Part shown: piece after piece, positions 1-5,727 of the stretch
How the letters are laid out: each line of letters opens with the position of its first letter
How positions within the stretch are numbered: position 1 is the stretch's first letter
Assembly (NCBI GenBank): GCA_002308635.1
Contig: DBWG01000105.1
Coordinates: 5,851-12,206, forward strand
Source of the DNA: Ruminococcaceae bacterium UBA1244
Lineage (GTDB): Bacteria; Bacillota; Clostridia; Oscillospirales; Acutalibacteraceae
Reading direction: 5' to 3'
Length of the DNA: 6,356 bases
Notes under the pieces: generated by a model
What the model was told of the DNA's origin: nothing
The model's input: the letters and a program-made list of their open reading frames with translations, nothing else
The model's database searches: none
Program-made: the position numbers and the translations under genes

Positions 1-557
1 CCGTATGTAACTATCGTTGACATATAAGCAAGGTCAAGCCTGTCGCCGATACCTGTTTTTGAGTCGGCAACGAATTTTTCGTCCTTTTCTACGGGAACAG
101 ATTCACCCGTAAGCGCCTTTTCGTCAATGAGCAGTCTTGCTGTTTCGACAAGCTTCAGATCAGCCGGCACCTGCTTTCCTGCTTCAAGGATAACATAGTC
201 GCCCACAACAAGATCTTCGGAGGATATCTCCTTTGTTTCTCCGTCACGTATGACGGTAGCTTTCAGCACCGACATTTTTTTCAGCGCATCAAGCGCTTTC
301 TGTGCCTTGCCCTCCTGAACAACACCGATGATCGCATTTGCAATAACGATAACGATCATAATGATCGCCTCGCCGTAATCGGCAAGTATAAATGAGATGA
401 TTATTGCCGCTGCAAGGATTGCGTTTGTGAAATTCAGGATCTGTTCAAGGAACATCCGGAACACTGTCTTTGGCTTTTCTTCCTTCAGGCAGTTTTTTCC
501 GTTTTTCAAAAGAAGCTCTTCGGCTTCCTTTTGTGAAAGGCCTTTGTACTCCTGCAT
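1..557 (-). CDS. P-type cation-transporting ATPase, N-terminal part (Ca2+-ATPase-like)
   Basis: Integral membrane pump that uses ATP to move cations, probably Ca2+, across the cytoplasmic membrane. Only the first 185 codons lie in the window; the gene runs off the left edge. The start is the ATG at 557-555, preceded by an AAAGAGGTAGG ribosome site. Visible parts: a cytosolic cation-ATPase N-terminal segment with a typical KGLS..EAEELL helix (residues 4-20); a first membrane hairpin at about 44-59 and 62-80; then the actuator domain, with the GKQVPADL block (127-134) and the dephosphorylation-loop TGES at 150-153. This order is that of type II (SERCA/PMCA-like) P-type ATPases, usually about 850-900 residues. 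The phosphorylated-aspartate (DKTGT) and ion-site regions are outside the window, so ion specificity cannot be read. It is transcribed divergently from the glycolipid-type operon. Confidence 0.93.
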   Translation of the reverse strand, partial: MQEYKGLSQKEAEELLLKNGKNCLKEEKPKTVFRMFLEQILNFTNAILAAAIIISFILADYGEAIIMIVIVIANAIIGVVQEGKAQKALDALKKMSVLKATVIRDGETKEISSEDLVVGDYVILEAGKQVPADLKLVETARLLIDEKALTGESVPVEKDEKFVADSKTGIGDRLDLAYMSTIVTY

Positions 558-607
558 TGTCCTACCTCTTTTCAAACATGATTTTCCGTCTTACGACAGC
601 TAAACCT

Positions 608-636
608 ATTTTAATATATTGCTGTGACAAAATCAA
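608..636 (-). promoter_or_regulatory. Putative sigma-A promoter of the P-type ATPase gene
   Basis: On the minus strand, TTGATT (636-631) and TAAAAT (613-608) are separated by 17 nt. Transcription would begin near 601, giving a leader of about 45 nt before the ATG at 557. Both hexamers match consensus only partly, and the surroundings are AT-rich, so this is moderate evidence. Confidence 0.5.
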
Positions 637-666
637 GTGACCATTCACATAAATAACGGCACTTAT

Positions 667-680
667 CAAAATATATTTTG
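667..680. repeat. Perfect 14-nt palindrome, possible operator
   Basis: CAAAATATATTTTG reads identically on both strands. It lies between the two divergent promoters, about 30 nt upstream of the ATPase -35 box and 120 nt upstream of the operon -35 box. A dimeric repressor or activator could bind there. In DNA this AT-rich, a 14-nt AT palindrome may also arise by chance, and no second copy was seen in the window. Confidence 0.2.
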
Positions 681-798
681 GGTCAATATTGTTTATAAAA
701 CTGTTGTAATTCTTATACTTATTTTTTGGAAATGTTTGGCGTAAACTTGCAAAATATCATAATTTTGAGTGTATATTAGTCACTAACAGGGAATACTA

Positions 799-827
799 TT
801 GACATATAAATCCGTAAAATGTATAAT
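799..827 (+). promoter_or_regulatory. Consensus sigma-A promoter of the LPLAT/GT8 operon
   Basis: TTGACA (799-804) and TATAAT (822-827) are exact consensus hexamers at the ideal 17-nt spacing. Transcription should start near 834, leaving a leader of about 58 nt. The match to housekeeping sigma factor is complete, so strong and perhaps constitutive transcription is expected unless a regulator intervenes. This is the only good plus-strand promoter I saw before the three-gene operon. Confidence 0.85.
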
Positions 828-891
828 TATAAGATAGAAATTGATTATATGGATTTTTGTCGAAGGTACAGGATCGGAGAAGGATGCATAA

Positions 892-1683
892 ATGGATAAG
901 CGCAAGGTTATTTATTATACGGATGAGCTTAACGATGAATTTTCCGTCACTCAGATAACTCCAAAAAAGATCGATTCAAGCTACGTCTACATCCACGATT
1001 CACTGTTCAAAAAATTCACGCATTTTTTCTGGTACAGGATCGTTGCAACACCGATAGCATTTTTCTATGTAAGGATCACCTTCCACCACAAGACCGTTGG
1101 CAGAAAGGCCTTCAAAGAGTGCCGCAAACAGGGATATTTTATGTACGGCAACCACACCCATGATATCGGCGATGCCTTTATACCAAGTATGCTGAATTTT
1201 CCACGGAACAATTACGTTGTCGTTCACCCGAACAACGTTTCTATGCCCTATCTCGGCAGGGTCACTCCTTCTCTCGGTGCTTTGCCCATCCCTGACGAGC
1301 GTGAGGCCTTCCGCAATTTCAACAACGCAATAGACACACACATTTCAAGAAAGCATACCGTTGTTGTCTATCCCGAAGCCCATATCTGGCCTTACTATAC
1401 CAAAATAAGACCCTTTCCCGATACATCCTTTACATATCCCGCTCGTCTTAACGCTCCCGTTTACTGCTTTACAAACACCTATCATAAACAGCGTTTTTTC
1501 AAGCGGCCAAAAATGATAACATATATTGACGGACCATTTTATCCCGACCCTAACAAGCCGTTAAAGCTCCGCCGCAAGGAACTCAGAGACAAGGTCTATG
1601 AGACCATGTGCCGGCGGGCAGAGAACTCCGACCATATACAGATACAATATATAAGGAAGGAGAATGATAAAGAAAATGATTGA
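892..1683 (+). CDS. PlsC-like lysophospholipid acyltransferase family protein (LPLAT)
   Basis: Probable membrane-associated acyltransferase that transfers a fatty acyl group from acyl-ACP, acyl-CoA or acyl-phosphate to a hydroxyl acceptor; 263 residues, about normal for a single-domain member. The ATG at 892 follows GGAGAAGGA (876-884) by 7 nt. The N-terminus has a YYTDELNDEF block (8-17), which I recall from a Firmicutes LPLAT subfamily. A hydrophobic stretch (about 45-62) precedes the catalytic motif GNHTHDIGDAF (86-96). Further blocks are GALPIPDEREAF (129-140), YPEAHIW (160-166) and NAPVYCFTNTY (188-198), matching PlsC motifs II to IV in order. There is no signal peptide, so it should work at the cytoplasmic face. 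The histidine-to-aspartate spacing is HX5D rather than the usual HX4D. It is first gene of an operon whose last gene carries a second LPLAT domain. Family is confident; acceptor and acyl donor are unknown. Confidence 0.88.
   Translation: MDKRKVIYYTDELNDEFSVTQITPKKIDSSYVYIHDSLFKKFTHFFWYRIVATPIAFFYVRITFHHKTVGRKAFKECRKQGYFMYGNHTHDIGDAFIPSMLNFPRNNYVVVHPNNVSMPYLGRVTPSLGALPIPDEREAFRNFNNAIDTHISRKHTVVVYPEAHIWPYYTKIRPFPDTSFTYPARLNAPVYCFTNTYHKQRFFKRPKMITYIDGPFYPDPNKPLKLRRKELRDKVYETMCRRAENSDHIQIQYIRKENDKEND
1653..1680 (+). promoter_or_regulatory. Ribosome site and duplicated start context for the GT8 gene
   Basis: An AAGGAAGGAG stretch (1653-1662) sits within the end of the LPLAT gene. Two in-frame ATGs follow, at 1664 and 1676. 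The AGGAG core is only 1 nt from the first and 13 nt from the second; the earlier AAGGA (1653-1657) is 6 nt from the first. The surrounding DNA is an imperfect tandem 12-nt duplication (1657-1668 and 1669-1680, 10 of 12 identical), which created the second ATG context. The start is therefore ambiguous by four codons. Confidence 0.55.
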
Positions 1684-2515
1684 CATTCTTTTCTGCGGAA
1701 ACGAAGGCGTGTTTGACGGAGTGCTTACCTGTATCCTCTCGATACTAAAAAGAACCGATACGGAAGAGCCCTTTACGTTCCATCTTTTTACGATGGATCT
1801 CACCCGCCTGAAACCCGACTATGTGCCGATATCATCCTCTCAGAAGGACTTCCTCGATGAGGTTGTAAAAAAATACAACCAAAAAAACACCACTGTACTC
1901 TATGATGTCACGGAATACTACGAAAAGTATTTTGCCGGATGTCCCAACGAGAGCGCCTATTGTTCGCCTTATACTCTCATAAGGCTCTTCGCCGACAAGT
2001 TCGATTCCATCCCCGACAAGCTGCTCTATCTTGATGCGGACATAATGTTCAATCGTGATATCCGCCTTCTCTGGGAAATACCTCTTGACGGCTATGAATA
2101 TGCAGCCGCTCCCGACCATTACGGCAAATACCTTATAAATCCCCACTATATCAACGCCGGCGTTATTCTCTTCAACATGAAAATGTGCCGCCAGACAAAG
2201 ATTTTTTCCGGCGCAAGAGGCTGGATACGCCGCAAAAAGCTCACCTTTGCAGATCAGAGCGCTCTTATCCGCTCGACGACCCGAAAAAAAGTTCTTCCTC
2301 AGCGCTACAACGATCAGAAGTTTCTTCATCCTCATACGATCATACGCCATTTTTCAAAGCGGCTGTTCTGGCTCCCGTATCCTCACACCGACAACATAAA
2401 ACAATGGCATATAGATAAAGTCCATTCCGTATTCGGCTATCATCAGTTCGACGATATTCTTGACGAATACAGCCGGCTGAAGGAAAAATACAAAAAGAGG
2501 GATCAAAATATATGA
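1664..2515 (+). CDS. Family 8 glycosyltransferase (GT8)
   Basis: Retaining GT-A-fold glycosyltransferase of the LgtC/galactosyltransferase type, expected to move a hexose from a UDP-sugar using Mn2+; 283 residues. The N-terminal strand MIDILFCGNEGVFDG (5-19) is the nucleotide-binding start of the domain. LLYLDADIMF (120-129) carries the metal-binding DXD as D124-A-D126, with R107 in the preceding YTLIRLF helix. Later come INAGVILFN (163-171), ADQSALI (196-202) and the C-terminal NIKQW (244-248), which sits where the usual KPW motif is found. The last 25 residues are charged. No signal peptide or membrane span is seen, so it is cytosolic or peripheral. The start at 1664 overlaps the LPLAT gene by 20 nt; the alternative ATG at 1676 (8-nt overlap) fits family N-termini better, since MIDILF would then be the true beginning. 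Donor sugar and acceptor cannot be read from the sequence. Confidence 0.9.
   Translation: MIKKMIDILFCGNEGVFDGVLTCILSILKRTDTEEPFTFHLFTMDLTRLKPDYVPISSSQKDFLDEVVKKYNQKNTTVLYDVTEYYEKYFAGCPNESAYCSPYTLIRLFADKFDSIPDKLLYLDADIMFNRDIRLLWEIPLDGYEYAAAPDHYGKYLINPHYINAGVILFNMKMCRQTKIFSGARGWIRRKKLTFADQSALIRSTTRKKVLPQRYNDQKFLHPHTIIRHFSKRLFWLPYPHTDNIKQWHIDKVHSVFGYHQFDDILDEYSRLKEKYKKRDQNI
2512..2515 (+). other. ATGA stop/start overlap linking the two GT8 genes
   Basis: The TGA that ends the upstream GT8 gene (2513-2515) overlaps the ATG of the fusion gene (2512-2514). This four-base arrangement is a common sign of translational coupling, and supports co-expression of the two glycosyltransferases at matched levels. 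Confidence 0.85.
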
Positions 2516-4296
2516 AAGAACAAATGATACCTATTTTTTACGCTTGTGACGATGCTTTCGTCAAATACACCATCGTGTCGCTCCATTCAATGATCGCAAA
2601 TGCTTCAAAAGACTATCATTACATTGTTCATATTCTCCATACAGAGATCACTGAGGAAACAATGAAAAAGGTCTATGAGCTTGCAAACGATAACTTTGAG
2701 ATACGCTTTGTGGATATGACGGAATATCTCCGCTCTATCTCCGACAAGCTCCCTCTCAGGGACTATTATTCCAAAACAACATACTACCGCCTGTTTATCG
2801 CTGAGATGTTTCAGGAATATGACAAGACCATCTATATCGACAGCGATACTATCGTTCAGGGCGATATCAGCAAGCTCTACAGAATAAACATCAAGGACGC
2901 TTATGTCGGTGCCTGCCATGAACAGGCTATGATACAGATCGACGAATACGGCACTTATGTTGAAAAGGTTGTCGGCGTTTCAAGATATAATTTCTTCAAT
3001 GCAGGTCTGCTTCTTATCAACTGCGAACAGTTCCGTCTGCACTTCGTTCTTGACAAGTTTGTTGACTGGCTGCATTACTACAACTTTGTCGTAACTCAGG
3101 ACGAGGATTATCTCAACCTGATATGCAAGGATCACGTCTACTGGATAGACCAGCGCTGGAATACCGAGGTATTCTGTGAGGTGGCTTATCCCATCGAACA
3201 GGCAAATATGCTCCACTATATCATGACCGCAAAGCCCTGGCACTATGCGGACTGCAAACACGCCGATATCTTCTGGAAGTATGCAAAACAGACGAGTGTC
3301 TATAACGATATGCTTGAAGAACTCAACAGCTATACCGATGAGCAGAAAGCCCGTGACACAGAAGTACTTGAAAACCTCCTCAAGCTCGCCGTAAAAGAAA
3401 CCGAACGTGAGGACAACTTCCTCAACCGTATCAACCGTGACAAACGTGCAAAGGACCGTGTTGAGGTGCTTTACAAGATCGAACAGTTTGAGCGTGAAGG
3501 ACGCTTTGATGAGGATGTTGAAAATGACCCGCCCGGACGTGTGCTGCTGCCTGATGAGATAGAGTACATCAAAAAGAGCCATGCCGACAAGGTAAAGACA
3601 AGAATAGCCTTTATGATCGCCCACAAGTTCGTTGACAACCTCGTCAAGGAAAAAAAGTTCATCATCAAAGAGATGAAGGGCCTTGAAAACTTCAAGAACC
3701 TCAATACCGGTGCGGTTATAACCTGCAACCACTTCAACGCCTTTGACAGCTTTGCAATACAGCTTGCCTATGAAGCAGCCGAACAGCCTAACCGCAGTTT
3801 CTGGAGAGTTATCCGTGAGGGTAACTATACCTCTTTCCCCGGCTTCTACGGTTTCCTTATGCGCCACTGCAATACGCTGCCGCTTTCATCTAACCGTGAG
3901 ACAATGAAAAAGTTCATCAGCGCTACAAATGAGCTTATCAGCAGCGGAAACTTTGTTCTCTTCTATCCCGAACAGAGTATGTGGTGGAACTACCGCAAGC
4001 CCAAGCCGCTCAAGAGCGGTGCATACAGCTTTGCGGTCAAGAATAACGCTCCTGTCCTTCCCTGCTTTATCACAATGAAGGACTCCGATGTTATGGGCGA
4101 GGACGGTTTCTTCGTACAGGAGTATACTATCCACATCTCCGAGCCTATCTATCCGGACTGCTCTCTCCCGCACCGCAAACGCATTGACGATATGATGGAG
4201 AAAAATTCCGAGATATGGAAGAATATCTACGAAAAGGAATATCACATTGCCCTTTCGTATACCACCGAAAACAAAGAGCTTCTCAAAAACGGCTGA
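2512..4296 (+). CDS. Fused GT8 glycosyltransferase and PlsC-like acyltransferase
   Basis: A 594-residue two-enzyme protein. Residues about 5-270 are a GT8 domain: IPIFYACDD (6-14), YYRLF (91-95), the metal site IYIDSDTIVQGD (107-118; D110, D112), NAGLLLIN (163-170), QDEDYLN (196-202), H235 and KPWHY (241-245). Residues about 275-350 are charged and probably helical. A segment near 325-370, with FDEDVENDPP (332-341), resembles the N-terminal extension I recall from stand-alone Firmicutes LPLATs, so the junction probably lies near 280-320. Residues about 365-580 are an LPLAT domain: CNHFNAFD (405-412, canonical HX4D with H407 and D412), LPLSSNRE, YPEQSMWW (485-492) and NAPVLPCF. No membrane span or signal peptide is seen. 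The start overlaps the previous stop as ATGA, with GAGG at 2497-2500 upstream; ATG 2524 is a less likely alternative. Inferred role: glycosylation and acylation of the same lipid or carrier. Confidence 0.9.
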   Translation: MKEQMIPIFYACDDAFVKYTIVSLHSMIANASKDYHYIVHILHTEITEETMKKVYELANDNFEIRFVDMTEYLRSISDKLPLRDYYSKTTYYRLFIAEMFQEYDKTIYIDSDTIVQGDISKLYRINIKDAYVGACHEQAMIQIDEYGTYVEKVVGVSRYNFFNAGLLLINCEQFRLHFVLDKFVDWLHYYNFVVTQDEDYLNLICKDHVYWIDQRWNTEVFCEVAYPIEQANMLHYIMTAKPWHYADCKHADIFWKYAKQTSVYNDMLEELNSYTDEQKARDTEVLENLLKLAVKETEREDNFLNRINRDKRAKDRVEVLYKIEQFEREGRFDEDVENDPPGRVLLPDEIEYIKKSHADKVKTRIAFMIAHKFVDNLVKEKKFIIKEMKGLENFKNLNTGAVITCNHFNAFDSFAIQLAYEAAEQPNRSFWRVIREGNYTSFPGFYGFLMRHCNTLPLSSNRETMKKFISATNELISSGNFVLFYPEQSMWWNYRKPKPLKSGAYSFAVKNNAPVLPCFITMKDSDVMGEDGFFVQEYTIHISEPIYPDCSLPHRKRIDDMMEKNSEIWKNIYEKEYHIALSYTTENKELLKNG

Positions 4297-4312
4297 TATA
4301 TACAAATATCAG

Positions 4313-4346
4313 GAGCCGCAGTACAGACAGTACTGCGGCTCTTTTT
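4313..4346 (+). terminator. Rho-independent terminator of the LPLAT/GT8 operon
   Basis: GAGCCGCAGTAC (4313-4324) pairs perfectly with GTACTGCGGCTC (4330-4341) around a 5-nt AGACA loop, followed by TTTTT (4342-4346). It lies 16 nt after the operon stop codon and 4 nt from the stop of the convergent gene. The minus-strand flank lacks a good T-run, so efficient termination is expected mainly for the plus strand. The stem may still act on convergent transcripts. Confidence 0.93.
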
Positions 4347-4350
4347 GTCC

Positions 4351-5493
4351 TTATTTTGAAAAAAACGGCTTTGTGTTTTCTGCGGCTGTCTTTCCGATCT
4401 CACTGTTGTATGCGATAAAGTTCACGGCAGCCCCGCCTGAAAGAGGACCTACCTGCTGGGCGATCTGCTGAAAGACAGCGGGATTTGTACCCAAAAAGTC
4501 AACGATAATAATATAGCTCAACTTTCCGTTCATTTTCCTGCCTTTGAGATAAGCGTTTTTTATACCCTGAGTACGTTCAAGAAGCTCTGTGAGCTTTCTC
4601 ATCATGGGTTCGGGCGCATTTACATCACAGAATCCAAGCTGCTCTGCCTTGCTTTTTTCATGAGGAATGTCAAAGCGTTTCTTTATTGAAGCAACAGTGG
4701 TTTTATCGAGTATCATATTGAAGCCCAGCGGATTGATGGTGATAAACTCACCGTGGGCACAGAATTTTTCTATATCACTGAAGCTTATCACATTTCCGGT
4801 GCAGACTCTTTCCTTGTCGATCTTTCCAAGCTCTACCCAGTCGGTAAAGACAGGGATGATACACCCGCCGCTGTTTTTTCTTATTACAGCAAGGTCTACT
4901 TTCGCACCGCCTATAGCGATCGTCCTGACCGCAAGTCCCTTTGGCACATCGTTGTCAAAAACTATCGGAAGAAGATACTTCGCATTGAAAACCTCTTTCA
5001 TAAAAGCGTTTTCGGTCTTGGAATTGTCCTGATCCATTCCGAGAGACTGGAAGAACATACTTGCACTCTTCATCAGCGCCTGATTCACCAAAGGTCTGTC
5101 CTCTTTGGGGAGTATCGAATAATCCGGTCTTTTTATAACGTCCGTAAGCTCGATAACGATAAATGTCTGACCGTTGTCCACAATGATCTGTTCAATACCG
5201 TTCCTGAAAAAGTCGCTGAACATTATCACTCTTTCGGAACGGTTGTTTTCAAGGGTATTGATAGTTATTTTTTTTGACGCAAGATATTCCCTGAACGATT
5301 CGCAAAAATCCGGCTGCGAAAACAAAAAAGCCGTTGCAATACCGTTGTGATATTCCATATAGTGATTCTTTGCCGCAGGAGAATATGCCGCCCATATCTT
5401 GTCTGTGTCCAGTATCTCGCCCACGATAGCTTCCATTGTTTCTTTTTCGTGATTCTGTGCATATTTTATTATAAGTTCCTGAATGTTATTCAT
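4351..5493 (-). CDS. SseB-family protein
   Basis: Protein of 380 residues with the SseB architecture, named after the E. coli enhanced serine sensitivity protein; its biochemical role is unclear, and that name should not be read as a function here. About 156-270 matches the SseB N-terminal domain: KYLLPIVFD (172-180), the hallmark IIPVFTDWVEL (212-222) and INPLGFNMILDK (253-264). About 286-380 matches the SseB C-terminal domain, with LTELLERTQGIKNAYL (301-316) and a YIIIVDF strand (327-333). The first 125 residues, rich in alternating hydrophobic and charged segments, I could not assign. The protein is soluble, with no signal peptide or membrane span. The ATG at 5493 was chosen because GGAGG sits 5 nt upstream. 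An in-frame ATG at 5523 would add ten residues, but it lies only about 7 nt after the predicted transcription start. The gene is monocistronic and convergent with the glycosyltransferase operon. Confidence 0.85.
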   Translation of the reverse strand: MNNIQELIIKYAQNHEKETMEAIVGEILDTDKIWAAYSPAAKNHYMEYHNGIATAFLFSQPDFCESFREYLASKKITINTLENNRSERVIMFSDFFRNGIEQIIVDNGQTFIVIELTDVIKRPDYSILPKEDRPLVNQALMKSASMFFQSLGMDQDNSKTENAFMKEVFNAKYLLPIVFDNDVPKGLAVRTIAIGGAKVDLAVIRKNSGGCIIPVFTDWVELGKIDKERVCTGNVISFSDIEKFCAHGEFITINPLGFNMILDKTTVASIKKRFDIPHEKSKAEQLGFCDVNAPEPMMRKLTELLERTQGIKNAYLKGRKMNGKLSYIIIVDFLGTNPAVFQQIAQQVGPLSGGAAVNFIAYNSEIGKTAAENTKPFFSK

Positions 5494-5498
5494 AATGA

Positions 5499-5503
5499 CC
5501 TCC
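5499..5503 (-). promoter_or_regulatory. Ribosome binding site that sets the SseB-family start
   Basis: GGAGG on the minus strand lies 5 nt before the ATG at 5493-5491. The upstream in-frame ATG at 5523 has no comparable site and almost no leader, so this site decides the start. Confidence 0.88.
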
Positions 5504-5536
5504 GGATACAACTCATTTAACATAGCTTGTACCTAT

Positions 5537-5565
5537 ATTATATAATTCATACAAATCATTGTCAA
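5537..5565 (-). promoter_or_regulatory. Consensus sigma-A promoter of the SseB-family gene
   Basis: On the minus strand, TTGACA (5565-5560) and TATAAT (5542-5537) are exact consensus hexamers with a 17-nt spacer. Transcription should start near 5530, giving a leader of about 37 nt. Confidence 0.85.
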
Positions 5566-5661
5566 CATTGAAATTTTCATTCCTACAAAACATAAAATCG
5601 GTTTCCTGCAATTTTCCGTCAAAAAAAGATTTATTTAAAAGCGGTTTTTTTTATTTTTCGG

Positions 5662-5689
5662 TTGAATTAATCTGAAAATTTGGTATAAT
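5662..5689 (+). promoter_or_regulatory. Sigma-A promoter of gltX with extended -10
   Basis: TTGAAT (5662-5667) and TATAAT (5684-5689) are 16 nt apart. A TG at 5681-5682 forms an extended -10 (TGGTATAAT). A- and T-runs directly upstream (about 5619-5658) could act as an UP element. The predicted leader is only about 32 nt, too short for a T-box riboswitch. Confidence 0.75.
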
Positions 5690-5727
5690 TAGAGGATAAG
5701 ACAATCAAGAAAAAGGAAGGATCCATA

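Larger units (their letters stand above)
558..891. other. Divergent intergenic region between the ATPase gene and the LPLAT/GT8 operon
   Basis: This 334-nt AT-rich stretch has no convincing coding frame on either strand. It holds the ATPase promoter on the left, a perfect 14-nt palindrome at 667-680, and the consensus promoter of the operon on the right with a leader of about 58 nt. I saw no riboswitch-like conserved core, tRNA or terminator. Confidence 0.7.

Noticed and set aside
397..603. Plus-strand open frame of 68 codons opposite the ATPase gene
   Set aside because: It is antisense to clear P-type ATPase coding sequence, lacks a ribosome site, and reads as low-complexity Phe/Ser-rich sequence.
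637..648. GTGACCATTCAC inverted repeat near the ATPase -35 box
   Set aside because: Only four base pairs in each arm, too short to distinguish from chance.
2980..3867. Long minus-strand open frame (295 codons) opposite the GT8-LPLAT fusion
   Set aside because: The plus strand carries intact GT8 and LPLAT motifs throughout. The antisense frame has no recognisable domain and is a by-product of codon choice.
4215..4471. Short plus-strand frames crossing the operon terminator
   Set aside because: They run through the 3' end of the fusion gene, the hairpin terminator and the antisense of the SseB-family gene; no coding support.
4753..5277. Plus-strand open frame of 174 codons opposite the SseB-family gene
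   Set aside because: The minus strand has clear SseB domains, a consensus promoter and a strong ribosome site; the plus-strand frame has none of these.
5619..5660. A- and T-runs before gltX considered as a terminator
   Set aside because: No GC stem precedes them, and the flanking genes are divergent, so no terminator is expected. They fit better as an UP-like element.
5690..5727. T-box or other riboswitch in front of gltX
   Set aside because: The leader predicted from the promoter is about 32 nt, far too short for a T-box, and no specifier or antiterminator motif is seen.
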